Assembly (NCBI GenBank): GCA_934446565.1
Contig: CAKSEO010000048.1
Coordinates: forward strand, 1 to 18,143
Origin: an uncultured Oscillospiraceae bacterium
GTDB taxonomy: Bacteria > Bacillota > Clostridia > Oscillospirales > Ruminococcaceae
Reading direction: 5' to 3'
Length of the DNA: 18,143 nucleotides
In this document: piece by piece, positions 8,485 through 15,629 of the stretch
Layout: the number at the start of each line of letters is the position of its first letter
Numbering within the stretch: the stretch's first letter is position 1
Made by a program: the position numbers and the translations under genes
Notes under the pieces: generated by a model
What the model saw: the letters and a program-made list of their open reading frames with translations, nothing else
Database searches by the model: none
What the model was told of the DNA's origin: nothing

Positions 8485-8497
8485 AAACGCTTGTCAA
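8469..8497 (-). promoter_or_regulatory. Consensus sigma-A-type promoter of the cyclase operon
   Basis: The minus strand reads TTGACA (8492-8497), a 17-nt spacer and TATAAT (8469-8474), matching both hexamers at ideal spacing. The cyclase start lies about 40 nt downstream. A 12-bp palindrome, TGCAGATCTGCA (8501-8512), sits 3 nt upstream of the -35. A 7-bp inverted repeat overlaps the -10 and is listed separately. Confidence 0.88.
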
Positions 8498-9405
8498 CAA
8501 TGCAGATCTGCATAAACAATAACATACAGCGTGACGGACCAGTGTATACCCCCACTCATATGTCATGAGGATAATGAAATCCACTATCCTGCCCTGCGCA
8601 GCGTAATCGTGCGCCTCATACAGCAGCCCGGGCTGGTCTGCGGAGATCTTGGGTGCAAGCGCAGTAATTACGATGAACCCCTCGCCGTGGAGCCGCTCTG
8701 TCAGACGTTCCAGGAATGCGTTGTAGCGCTCACGATCCTCTGGGGCGATGTACTCGATATCCATATTCACGCCGTAGTAGTTCTTGCCGGTGAGCTCTGC
8801 GAGTATATTCCCGATAAGGCGGTCCTGTAATTCCGAAGAAGCCAGTATCCCGGACAGCGTTTCCGTGCTGAATCCCTCGTCGAATATATTCGTCACGACC
8901 ATTATCGGCATGACCGCCGAACGCTGTGCCCGGAATATCAGGTCGCTGTCGCCCGGAGGGACAAGCTCCGCCGTCGGAGTCAGCTTATAGCTGAACGGAC
9001 TGATAAAAGTCAGAAACGGCAGCACGCAGTTCAGCGAGTTAGTATTTATACTAGGATACGCGTAGCCGTTCACAAGTATCGGACGCCGCTGTTCACGCGC
9101 CGCCACCGGTATCATCACCGTTTCCCCCGGGCGCAGGTTGAGCGGATTCAGCCCCGGATTAGCCTCGATAAGCTCCTCCAGCGGAACGCCGTATTCCTGC
9201 GAAAGCGAAAACAGCGTCTGCCCCTCCTCAAGGATGTACCTCACCGAATCCACGTTTATCAGCAGATTCTGTCCCGGGACCAGCCGCGTCATGTCGCTAA
9301 GCCCATTGTCCGCCGCTATCCGTATCGGAGATAGTCCGTACCTCCGGGAGATGACCGCAAGGGTGTCCCCCGGTTTAACTGTGTAGATAAGCATGTTGGC
9401 TCCTT

Positions 9406-9927
9406 TCAGGTCATATTCCGCGCAGGATATTCCCTGCGCGCTCCTAGGATGTGTATTCCCTCTGCGGCAGCATAGTCATAGGTAGAAAGCCGCCGGCTGC
9501 GCGAATCGTAGCTGTGCGAGCATATAAAAATGTTCTCCGGGACCGCTGGGTAAAATATAAAGGATATTATCAGCGAATGATACAGCCGTCCAACACTGTT
9601 GCGCAGCTGTATCACGTCCCCCGGACGCAGCTCCGTCAGCTCCGCACTAACGCCATAGGGACCTGTTCCATCGTTCGTCAGCAGAAATTCCCGCAGCAGT
9701 TCCACGCTGGTCCACGCCGGGGCGCGGTCGTCCGGACTTATGTAGTACCAGCCGTTCTCCTGCGCATAGTTCATCACCCCGCAGCCTGCATATATGCATT
9801 GCGATACGAAATTCGTGCAGTCGCCGCCTATATTCTCGAAATCGTAGAACCTCGGGTTACGCGAAAGCGCCCATCGCAGCGCATACCCTACCGCCCGGCT
9901 GCGGTCATAGCCTACAGGTATAAGCAT
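9406..9927 (-). CDS. Putative amidase-domain protein (Amidase_6 family)
   Basis: A protein of about 173 residues from the ATG at 9927. It matches the Amidase_6 family: the opening YDRSRAVGYALRWA, then GGDCTNFVSQC with the predicted nucleophile C37, and YHSLII with the predicted His117. The family has a papain/NlpC-like cysteine fold and is common beside spore and cell-wall genes of Clostridia; its physiological substrate is not well defined. The start was chosen because AGGTG lies 6 nt before the ATG at 9927; a TTG at 9948 would add seven residues. No signal peptide is seen. It is followed after 11 nt by the LysM-GH18 gene, so the two were probably one operon. A TATAAT lies about 20 nt upstream of the start, with only a weak -35. 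Confidence 0.78.
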   Translation of the reverse strand: MLIPVGYDRSRAVGYALRWALSRNPRFYDFENIGGDCTNFVSQCIYAGCGVMNYAQENGWYYISPDDRAPAWTSVELLREFLLTNDGTGPYGVSAELTELRPGDVIQLRNSVGRLYHSLIISFIFYPAVPENIFICSHSYDSRSRRLSTYDYAAAEGIHILGARREYPARNMT

Positions 9928-10120
9928 CAGTATCACCTGCTCTTTCAATGCATTATATGCTTTAAACGTTCACCCGTGAATGGTAGAGTTTCCTATTTTA
10001 TACCTTTCTGCATGTTAAGAATCCGTTAAGCAAATCCCACGGAATGTTGGATATTATGACCTTACGATGCCGTCAAACAGTATTACAATCGCATTTGCAT
10101 GAAACACGCCGTAATTTTTG

Positions 10121-10129
10121 TTGTCGAAA
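10121..10129 (+). promoter_or_regulatory. 0A box (Spo0A binding site) upstream of spo0A
   Basis: TTGTCGAAA contains the perfect 0A-box core TGTCGAA (10122-10128). It lies about 30 nt upstream of the spo0A -35 hexamer and about 68 nt from the expected transcription start. This is a natural place for autoregulation, as known for spo0A in Bacillus. Confidence 0.6.
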
Positions 10130-10157
10130 ATCATTTCTAGAAATTTCCAAAAACCTC

Positions 10158-10186
10158 TTGCAATAAAATCCATTTTATGGTATTAT
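10158..10186 (+). promoter_or_regulatory. spo0A promoter with a palindrome in the spacer
   Basis: TTGCAA (10158-10163), 17 nt, TATTAT (10181-10186) is a good sigma-A-type promoter. The spacer is almost filled by the inverted repeat ATAAAAT-CC-ATTTTAT (10163-10178), a possible operator. Transcription would start near 10193. Confidence 0.6.
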
Positions 10187-10335
10187 TAAGTTACCGAAAA
10201 ACACCAGGTACTCCCGAAATTGCCAGATAATAGGAACAACAGTTCACACAATGCCGTAAAATCGGTTGGGCGGCATAGGATCAACGCAATGGCAGCAGGA
10301 CGGGGAATTACAGACAGAATACAGGAGGAAAAATC

Positions 10336-11121
10336 ATGAACAGCAAGATCAAGGTACTTATCGGAAGCGACACCGCAGATTGCGGAATGGCATGGGCAGG
10401 CGCACTGAAAGGCGCGGGAATGTACGCGATAACCCGCCGCTGTGACGGAAATGCAGTGCTAAGCTCCATCAAATCGGAAGCCCCGGACGTAGCGGTGCTG
10501 GAAGCAAAAATGCCTTTCTGCGACGCGGTCGAGGTCATTCGCCGCCTGAAAATGGAAAAGAAATACTGTCCGAACGTGCTTATCGTATCCGGAAGCGATG
10601 ACCCGCGCCTTGAGCGCGACGCGATAAACGCTGGCGCAGCTGGAGTTATGGTAAAGCCGATCGACCCGCAGTACCTTGTCAGCCGCGTTGAAAGGCTCTG
10701 CACTCCCTGCGGTGACGAACCCGAGGCGGTTCCCGACGAAACCGACCTTGAATGCGCAGTCACCGAGATAATCCACCAGGTAGGCATTCCGGCGCACATC
10801 AAGGGCTACCACTACCTCCGTACTGCGATAATGCTGTCGGTCAACAACGACGAGATGATAAACTGCATAACTAAGCTCCTCTACCCTACCGTTGCGAAGC
10901 GCTACCAGACGACCAGCTCCCGTGTTGAACGCGCTATACGCCACGCGATCGAGATCGCATGGGACCGTGGAGACATCGACGTGCTCAACAGGATATTCTC
11001 CTACACGGTCCACACAAGCAAGGGAAAGCCCACCAACTCGGAGTTTATCGCGCTCATTGCAGACCACCTCCGCCTGAAATTCAAGCAAAAAGGCGCAGTC
11101 CCGGTATACTCCCAGCATTGA
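10336..11121 (+). CDS. spo0A: Spo0A-family sporulation response regulator with an altered receiver
   Basis: A 261-residue response regulator, normal length for Spo0A. The C-terminal DNA-binding domain (about 140-250) is very close to Bacillus Spo0A: HIKGYHYLR, SRVERAIRHAIE and KPTNSEFIA are all present, so DNA recognition should be conserved. The receiver (about 4-122) is not canonical. The position of the phosphorylated Asp56 holds Glu56 (VAVLEAKMP; GAA codon at 10501-10503). The first acidic-pocket Asp is Ser11, leaving only D12. The switch Thr is Ser85, while the conserved Lys107 (VKPID) remains. Glu could mimic phosphorylation or simply mark loss of phosphorelay control. AGGAGG lies 7 nt before the ATG. 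The usual neighbour spoIVB is absent. A 0A box lies upstream. Confidence 0.93.
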   Translation: MNSKIKVLIGSDTADCGMAWAGALKGAGMYAITRRCDGNAVLSSIKSEAPDVAVLEAKMPFCDAVEVIRRLKMEKKYCPNVLIVSGSDDPRLERDAINAGAAGVMVKPIDPQYLVSRVERLCTPCGDEPEAVPDETDLECAVTEIIHQVGIPAHIKGYHYLRTAIMLSVNNDEMINCITKLLYPTVAKRYQTTSSRVERAIRHAIEIAWDRGDIDVLNRIFSYTVHTSKGKPTNSEFIALIADHLRLKFKQKGAVPVYSQH

Positions 11122-11138
11122 CCTATACTCCTGAACAG

Positions 11139-11172
11139 AGAAAGCTCCTCCGCGTTTGCGGAGGAGCTTTCT
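11139..11172 (+). terminator. Rho-independent terminator of spo0A
   Basis: A perfect 15-bp stem (11139-11153 with 11158-11172) with loop GTTT, followed by TTCT, 17 nt after the spo0A stop codon. Confidence 0.85.
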
Positions 11173-11189
11173 TTCTGACCGTAGTTCCG

Positions 11190-11224
11190 TAAAAAAAGCT
11201 CCCCCCGGTCGCCCGAGGGGAACT
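11190..11224 (-). terminator. Rho-independent terminator of gap
   Basis: On the minus strand a 12-bp stem (11213-11224 with 11197-11208, two G-U pairs) closes on a GCGA tetraloop and runs into seven T residues (11190-11196). It faces the spo0A terminator. Confidence 0.87.
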
Positions 11225-11247
11225 GTTATGCACTTTGTGAGTTACAA

Positions 11248-12288
11248 TTACTTGAGCTCTGCGAAGTACTTGATGGTTCTAACCATCTGAGAAGTGTAGG
11301 AGTTCTCGTTATCATACCAAGAAACAACCTGTACCTCATAGAGGTCATCAGCGATCTTAGCTACCATTGTCTGAGTAGCGTCGAACAGGGAACCGAATCT
11401 CATGCCGATAACATCGGAAGAAACGATCTGATCCTCGTTGTAGCCGAAGGACTCGGAAGCAGCAGCCTTCATTGCAGCGTTGATGCCTTCCTTGGTAACG
11501 TCTGCGCCCTTAACAACAGCGGTAAGGATAGTGGTGGAACCTGTGGGAACAGGAACACGCTGTGCAGAACCAATGAGCTTGCCGTTGAGCTCGGGGATAA
11601 CCAGACCGATTGCCTTAGCAGCGCCGGTGGAGTTCGGAACGATGTTAGCTGCGCCAGCTCTTGCTCTTCTGAGGTCGCCCTTTCTGTGAGGACCATCGAG
11701 GATCATCTGGTCGCCGGTGTAAGCGTGGATAGTGCTCATGATACCGGACTGGATGGGAGCATAATCGTTCAGAGCCTTAGCCATAGGAGCCAGGCAGTTG
11801 GTTGTGCAGGAAGCAGCAGAGATGATGGTGTCTTCAGCTGTCAGGGTCTTCTCGTTTACGGAGTAAACGATGGTCTTGAGGTCGTTGCCAGCAGGAGCGG
11901 AGATAACAACCTTCTTAGCGCCAGCGTCGATGTGAGCCTGGGACTTGTCCTTGGAGCAGTAGAAACCTGTGCACTCGAGAACAACGTCAACGCCGATCTT
12001 GCCCCAAGGAAGATCCTTAGCGTCCTTCTCAGCGTAGATGGTCAGGGTCTTGCCGTCAACAGTGATGGTACCCTTCTCATCATCAGCGGTAACGGTGTGA
12101 AGATTCTCACCGATCTTGCCGCAGTAGCCGCCCTGAGCGGTATCGTACTTGAGGAGCTGAGCAAGCATAGAGGGCTTGGTCAGGTCGTTGATAGCTACTA
12201 CATCGTAGCCCTTAGCACCGAACATCTGTCTGAACGCAAGGCGTCCGATACGGCCAAAGCCGTTAATTGCAACTTTAACATCTGCCAT
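11248..12288 (-). CDS. gap: Glyceraldehyde-3-phosphate dehydrogenase, NAD-dependent
   Basis: A 346-residue cytoplasmic glycolytic enzyme that oxidises and phosphorylates glyceraldehyde 3-phosphate to 1,3-bisphosphoglycerate. The Rossmann motif [10 protein letters not shown] is at 8-17, and D35 (AINDL) points to NAD rather than NADP. The catalytic Cys161 lies in SCTTNCLAP and the partner His188 in TIHAYTGDQ. The C-terminal SWYDNE motif is present. The ATG has AGGAGG about 9 nt upstream. The gene is monocistronic, with its own promoter and a strong terminator, and converges on spo0A. Other glycolytic genes (pgk, tpi) are not next to it. Confidence 0.97.
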   Translation of the reverse strand: MADVKVAINGFGRIGRLAFRQMFGAKGYDVVAINDLTKPSMLAQLLKYDTAQGGYCGKIGENLHTVTADDEKGTITVDGKTLTIYAEKDAKDLPWGKIGVDVVLECTGFYCSKDKSQAHIDAGAKKVVISAPAGNDLKTIVYSVNEKTLTAEDTIISAASCTTNCLAPMAKALNDYAPIQSGIMSTIHAYTGDQMILDGPHRKGDLRRARAGAANIVPNSTGAAKAIGLVIPELNGKLIGSAQRVPVPTGSTTILTAVVKGADVTKEGINAAMKAAASESFGYNEDQIVSSDVIGMRFGSLFDATQTMVAKIADDLYEVQVVSWYDNENSYTSQMVRTIKYFAELK

Positions 12289-12371
12289 TGGAATATTCCT
12301 CCTGAGAAATAATTATTTGCTCCGACTGGCGAAGCAGCAGACACACCCATTGGGTATATCATTACATATTT

Positions 12372-12400
12372 ATTATACTAAAAATCCCTCATTTTATCAA
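12372..12400 (-). promoter_or_regulatory. gap promoter
   Basis: The minus strand reads TTGATA (12395-12400), 17 nt, TATAAT (12372-12377), about 84 nt upstream of the ATG. The leader carries an 11-bp palindrome, ACCCATTGGGT (12345-12355), roughly 10-20 nt after the expected start of transcription. Confidence 0.8.
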
Positions 12401-12496
12401 GATGTTTGCCGAAAATTATTCGCAGACTTTCTTAAAAAAATGTTATAATCTTTTGTGCACTTTGCCGAATTTTCAGATAAACACAGTCCAAACGGA

Positions 12497-13471
12497 TTAT
12501 TTAGCATTGTGAAATTTCTTCACGAACCATATCGAATCCATGTCAGCAACGGAAAATTCCCTGTGGTTGAGGTACTCCAGGCAGCCCGCCGGAGTAGTGA
12601 ACTCGAACCGCAGCCTGTAGGAATACAGCGCCTGCACGTCGTAGCCAAGCGACTTGTTCAGCTTGTTGCTGCCATACTTCCCGTCCCCGAGCAGCGGATG
12701 CCCGACATGCGCAAAATGCGCGCGGATCTGATGAGTGCGCCCGGTGAGCAGGTCTACTTCAAGCAGGGAGTTTCCGCCGCGCTGCTCCAGTACTCGGTAC
12801 TTGGTCAGTATAGTGCGATTCTGCGGGGCCTTGCGGTCGGAAACGATCACGCGGTTCTCATCGGAAAGTTTCTCAAGGTAAGCGGTAAGCGTGTCCGCAC
12901 GTTTATCGAGCTCCCCCTGGACAACGCACAGGTACAGCTTGACAAGCTCCCTGTCGCGTATCTTCTGGTTGAGCACCCGCAGCGACTCCGCATTCTTTGC
13001 AGCGATGACTATACCTCCGGTGTTGCGGTCGATGCGGTTGCAGAGCGCGGGGACAAAGCTCTGCTCGCTGTCCGGGTCGTACTCGCCCTGTTTCCAGAGG
13101 TAGCATTTAATGCGGTTTATCAGCGTGTCGGAAGTGTTGTCGTTGTCCTCGTGGACCACCATTCCCACCGGCTTGTCGCACAGCAGGATATTCTCGTCCT
13201 CGTAGATGATGTTGATATCCGGCGGGATATCCCGGAAATCTGCGGTCTTTTCCCTGCCGCCGGTGTCCAGCAGCTCGTCGCTCAGGTAGAATCTGAACAC
13301 ATCGCCCTCGGCGAGCTTTACGTTCGGTTCGGTTTTCCCGCCGTTCAGCTTTATGCGTTTCTTGCGCATGAGCTTGCATATCAGCGGCAGCGACAGATTG
13401 GGATAGGCTTTCGAAAGAAAGCGGTCTGCGCGCTGTCCCGCGTCGTTTTTTGTTACTGTTATTTCGGTCAT
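12497..13471 (-). CDS. RluA-family pseudouridine synthase
   Basis: A 324-residue RNA-modifying enzyme converting uridine to pseudouridine, probably in 23S rRNA. An N-terminal S4 RNA-binding domain (about 13-62) precedes the catalytic domain. The catalytic Asp148 lies in CNRIDRNTGG; Asn replaces the His seen in the classical HRLDRxTSG motif, a variant I recall from Clostridia. The later motif GRTHQIRAHFAHVGHPLLGD is also present. The start is supported by AGAGG 6 nt before the ATG. The exact target uridine (RluC- or RluD-like) cannot be assigned. It is monocistronic, between gap and the zinc-ribbon gene; no clear terminator follows. Confidence 0.92.
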   Translation of the reverse strand: MTEITVTKNDAGQRADRFLSKAYPNLSLPLICKLMRKKRIKLNGGKTEPNVKLAEGDVFRFYLSDELLDTGGREKTADFRDIPPDINIIYEDENILLCDKPVGMVVHEDNDNTSDTLINRIKCYLWKQGEYDPDSEQSFVPALCNRIDRNTGGIVIAAKNAESLRVLNQKIRDRELVKLYLCVVQGELDKRADTLTAYLEKLSDENRVIVSDRKAPQNRTILTKYRVLEQRGGNSLLEVDLLTGRTHQIRAHFAHVGHPLLGDGKYGSNKLNKSLGYDVQALYSYRLRFEFTTPAGCLEYLNHREFSVADMDSIWFVKKFHNAK

Positions 13472-13499
13472 AGTTTCCTCTCAGATAAGTGATGTTACT

Positions 13500-13528
13500 A
13501 TTATACCCCCTGTCCCCGGGCTTGTCAA
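13500..13528 (-). promoter_or_regulatory. Consensus promoter of the pseudouridine synthase gene
   Basis: The minus strand reads TTGACA (13523-13528), 17 nt, TATAAT (13500-13505), a perfect sigma-A match about 30 nt before the start codon. Confidence 0.87.
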
Positions 13529-13553
13529 GGTTTTCGGAGTCCGCGCAGCAGAA

Positions 13554-13578
13554 ACGGCGGCTCACTTGGAACCGCCGT
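13554..13578 (-). terminator. Terminator of the zinc-ribbon protein gene
   Basis: A 10-bp stem with one G-U pair (13569-13578 with 13554-13563), core ACGGCGG/CCGCCGT, followed on the minus strand by TTTCT. It lies 14 nt after the stop codon. Confidence 0.65.
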
Positions 13579-13592
13579 ATGTATTCGGTATC

Positions 13593-14444
13593 TTACTGGA
13601 GCGATTTGCCACAGAACGGGCAGAACTTCGCGCCGGGCTTTATTGCATTTCCACAGTAGGTGCAGAATGCGTTAGCGGCTTTCTCAGGCTGCGCGGCAGC
13701 CGGAGCGGGTTCAGTGACCTGCTGGGGGACTGGCTCAGGTGTGGGTACCGGCTGAGGTACGGGCGCGGGAGCGGGTACCGGCTGAGGTACAGGCGCAGGA
13801 GCGGGTACCGGCTGGGGTACGGGCGCAGGAGCGGGTACCGGCTGAGGTACAGGCGCAGGAGCGGGTACCGGCTGAGGTACAGGTGCAGGAGCGGGTACCG
13901 GCTGAGGTACGGGCGCGGGCGCGGGTACCGGCTGGGGTACGGGCGCAGGCTGAACCTGTGCATTAGGGTCATACTGCGGATGCTGAGTCTGCTGCGGCTG
14001 CTGGTACGGGATCGTAGGCAGCTTGGGTTCGAATGTGGACTGGCTGTCCTTTGGCTCGTCGGCGGTGTTGTTGTCGGTGTCGAGCCCGGCGCTCTTTCTT
14101 ACGGCGAGAACGGCTTCGAACAGGATACGCAGGATAACGTTGCCGACAATGACATATTTGATTATCGCGCCAAAGCCGTCAATGGTCGTGATGCACTTTG
14201 CGATTCCCATGAACACGAGGAACACAGCAAGCGAATAATAGGTCATCTTCACAATGGAAAGCGGCAGGAAGCGCTGACCATTGGCATACTGCATGAACTT
14301 ACCCGCGCAGGGATCCTTTGCCTTAGGTCCGAAAACCTTCCAGTAAAGCAGGATAGCAACTCCTACGGAGATAACAAGTCCCAGGATAGTCAGCAGGAGA
14401 TTCGCGATCAGTCCGCCGGTAAGCGCGGAATAAATGTCATACAT
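13593..14444 (-). CDS. Three-TM protein with Pro-rich repeats and a C-terminal zinc ribbon
   Basis: A 283-residue membrane protein of unknown function. Three hydrophobic segments lie at about 8-37, 65-85 and 91-115. A Gln/Pro linker leads into seven decapeptide repeats (pattern PAPVPQPVPA, about 175-245), which should form an extended polyproline arm. The C-terminus is a zinc ribbon with C261/C264 and C275/C278 (CTYCGNAI, CPFCGKSL). Zinc-ribbon tails with Pro-rich spacers are common in Clostridia membrane proteins; the ribbon is most likely cytoplasmic, although three segments alone do not prove topology. The ATG has GAGGT about 8 nt upstream. The gene is monocistronic, with a terminator downstream. 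Confidence 0.82.
   Translation of the reverse strand: MYDIYSALTGGLIANLLLTILGLVISVGVAILLYWKVFGPKAKDPCAGKFMQYANGQRFLPLSIVKMTYYSLAVFLVFMGIAKCITTIDGFGAIIKYVIVGNVILRILFEAVLAVRKSAGLDTDNNTADEPKDSQSTFEPKLPTIPYQQPQQTQHPQYDPNAQVQPAPVPQPVPAPAPVPQPVPAPAPVPQPVPAPAPVPQPVPAPAPVPQPVPAPAPVPQPVPAPAPVPQPVPTPEPVPQQVTEPAPAAAQPEKAANAFCTYCGNAIKPGAKFCPFCGKSLQ
13741..13950. repeat. Seven tandem copies of a 30-bp unit
   Basis: GGGTACCGGCTG begins at 13743, 13773, 13803, 13833, 13863, 13893 and 13923, an exact 30-bp period with only a few transitions between copies. The array lies inside the zinc-ribbon gene and encodes its decapeptide repeat, so copy-number changes would keep the frame. Confidence 0.95.
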
Positions 14445-14490
14445 AACGTGTACCTCGTTTCATTGGTTATCCGGTCAGTGCCGTAATAGA

Positions 14491-14519
14491 ATTATAACAT
14501 AATTATACAGCAAATGCAA
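14491..14519 (-). promoter_or_regulatory. Probable promoter of the zinc-ribbon gene
   Basis: The minus strand has TATAAT (14491-14496) with a weak TTGCAT -35 (14514-14519) at 17-nt spacing. A second TATAAT lies within the spacer. It sits directly beyond the metA stop codon. Confidence 0.5.
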
Positions 14520-14528
14520 CAATTTTTG

Positions 14529-15446
14529 TTATATTTTTTCAGAAATATCAAATGGAGTAGTCTGATAAACGAAGTAGTTCAGCCAGTTGGTGTAGATAAG
14601 CGTGGAATGCGCCCTCCACTTCATGACGGGCTGCTTTGTGGGGTCGTCGTCCGGGAAGTAATGCGCGGGGATTTTGGGATTCAGCCCCTTTTCGAGGTCG
14701 CGCTTGTATTCCAGCGCAAGCGTATCCGCGTCATACTCGGAATGCCCGGTTATGAAGAACTGACGGCTGTCCTCGCTGCAAACGGCGTAAACTCCCGCCT
14801 CGTCCGATACAGCCATGACCTTCAGCTGCGGCACCTTCTCGATATCCTCCTGCCGCACCTCGGTGTGACGGGAATGCGGAGCCCAGAACTCGCTGTCGAA
14901 TCCGCGGAAAAGCCGGGATTTCGGAGTAAGCAGAGTGTGCCTGAACACGCCGGAAAGCTTCTCGGGAAGCGGATACTTCGGTATCCCGTAGTGATAGTAC
15001 AGCGCCGCCTGCGCCGCCCAGCAGATGTGGAACGTTGAGTGTACATGAGTTTTCGTCCACTCCATTATTTTGCATATCTCGTCCCAGTAGTCGACCTCCT
15101 CGAACGGCAGGTGCTCCACCGGCGCGCCGGTGATTATGAACCCGTCGAAATTCATGTCCTTTATCTCATCGAAAGTCTTGTAGAAATTCAGCAGGTGCTC
15201 GCTGGAGGTATTCTTGCTGGTGTAGGTAGAGGTCTGCACGAGAGTTATCTCGATTTGCAGCGGGGTGTTGGACAGGCTGCGGAGTATCTGCGTTTCTGTC
15301 GCGACCTTTGTCGGCATGAGGTTCAGTATGCCTATCTTCAGCGGACGAATATCCTGGTGAAGTGCGCGGTGCTCCGTCATGATGAATATATGCTCGTTTT
15401 CAAGTATCGACTGCGCGGGCAGTCCATCGGCTATTTTTACTGGCAT
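14529..15446 (-). CDS. metA: Homoserine O-acetyltransferase (MetA family)
   Basis: A 305-residue cytoplasmic enzyme that activates homoserine for methionine synthesis. The MetA catalytic set falls at the family's standard numbering: Cys142 (HICWAAQ), His235 and Glu237 (ITGHSEYD). Glu111 (TGAPVEHL) is the residue known from the Bacillus cereus enzyme to favour acetyl-CoA; Gly at this place favours succinyl-CoA. O-acetylation is therefore predicted despite the historical succinyltransferase name. I start at the ATG at 15446, the MPVKI start usual for the family, with AAAGGA upstream. A longer frame to 15578 would run through the promoter. It is monocistronic, with no other methionine biosynthesis gene adjacent; the methionine gamma-lyase-family gene lies two genes upstream. 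Confidence 0.95.
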   Translation of the reverse strand: MPVKIADGLPAQSILENEHIFIMTEHRALHQDIRPLKIGILNLMPTKVATETQILRSLSNTPLQIEITLVQTSTYTSKNTSSEHLLNFYKTFDEIKDMNFDGFIITGAPVEHLPFEEVDYWDEICKIMEWTKTHVHSTFHICWAAQAALYYHYGIPKYPLPEKLSGVFRHTLLTPKSRLFRGFDSEFWAPHSRHTEVRQEDIEKVPQLKVMAVSDEAGVYAVCSEDSRQFFITGHSEYDADTLALEYKRDLEKGLNPKIPAHYFPDDDPTKQPVMKWRAHSTLIYTNWLNYFVYQTTPFDISEKI

Positions 15447-15536
15447 TTTTATTCCTTTCCCATCGTGTATCGTCAGATACTTCGTGGCTACGCACACAAT
15501 AATATGTGCATGGCATTTATTATATAATATGAATCT

Positions 15537-15565
15537 ATTATAGCCCAATGCGCCGCTTTTGTCAA
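15537..15565 (-). promoter_or_regulatory. Consensus metA promoter and short leader
   Basis: The minus strand reads TTGACA (15560-15565), 17 nt, TATAAT (15537-15542), a perfect match. The leader is about 85 nt and holds two small hairpins (GTATC-GTCA-GATAC at 15467-15480; GCACA/TGTGC at 15492-15509). It is too short for, and lacks, a SAM-I (S-box) riboswitch. Confidence 0.87.
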
Positions 15566-15598
15566 GCCGGGCGTTCAATGAATGCTCCTTGCAAATAT

Positions 15599-15623
15599 CC
15601 CCGGAAAGACGAACCTCCCGGGG
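15599..15623 (-). terminator. Possible terminator after yicC
   Basis: CCCCGG (15599-15604) and CCGGGG (15618-15623) form a GC stem that can extend with G-U pairs, just beyond the yicC stop codon. The tail (ATATTTGC) is only weakly T-rich, so termination is uncertain. Confidence 0.45.
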
Positions 15624-15629
15624 TATGTA

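Larger units (their letters stand above)
8420..9394 (-). pseudogene. C-terminally truncated LysM-GH18 cortex-hydrolase-like gene
   Basis: The frame gives 324 residues: two LysM domains (about 2-46 and 51-96) and then a glycoside hydrolase family 18 domain resembling the spore-associated YaaH/SleL group. The catalytic acid is visible in VNMDIEY (D212, E214). The family sequence stops after EWGYT (residue 284, near 8543), where family members continue through the rest of the barrel, about 100-140 residues. The remaining 40 codons are Cys/Ile-rich nonsense that overlaps the promoter of the next operon. Loss of the last barrel strands should abolish a stable fold. The 5' end is healthy: AAAGGAG overlaps the amidase stop codon, 11 nt downstream of that gene. 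I read it as broken by a rearrangement; a short but functional variant is unlikely. Confidence 0.78.
9949..10335. other. Divergent intergenic region between the amidase gene and spo0A
   Basis: This 387-bp gap holds regulatory DNA and no convincing gene. It contains a TATAAT on the minus strand for the amidase gene (near 9951), a TTCAC-CC-GTGAA inverted repeat (near 9969), and a 0A-box core with a 12-bp palindrome ATTTCTAGAAAT (10133-10144). The spo0A promoter follows, then a leader of about 140 nt with a possible hairpin whose arms are 10251-10256 and 10271-10276 (ATGCCG/CGGCAT). Confidence 0.6.

Noticed and set aside
13741..13950. Possible CRISPR array
   Set aside because: The 30-bp units are directly contiguous with no unique spacers and lie inside a coding frame; no cas genes are present.
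13566..14486. A 306-codon plus-strand frame opposite the zinc-ribbon gene with Tyr/Arg/Gly repeats
   Set aside because: Its repeats are the antisense reading of the Pro-rich array; the minus-strand frame has TM segments and a zinc ribbon.
15447..15536. SAM riboswitch ahead of metA
   Set aside because: The leader is only about 85 nt, and neither the S-box core nor a terminator hairpin can be found.
15447..15578. N-terminal extension of MetA by 44 residues
   Set aside because: It runs through a perfect TTGACA-17-TATAAT promoter; the MPVKI start at 15446 has a ribosome site and gives the family's active-site numbering.
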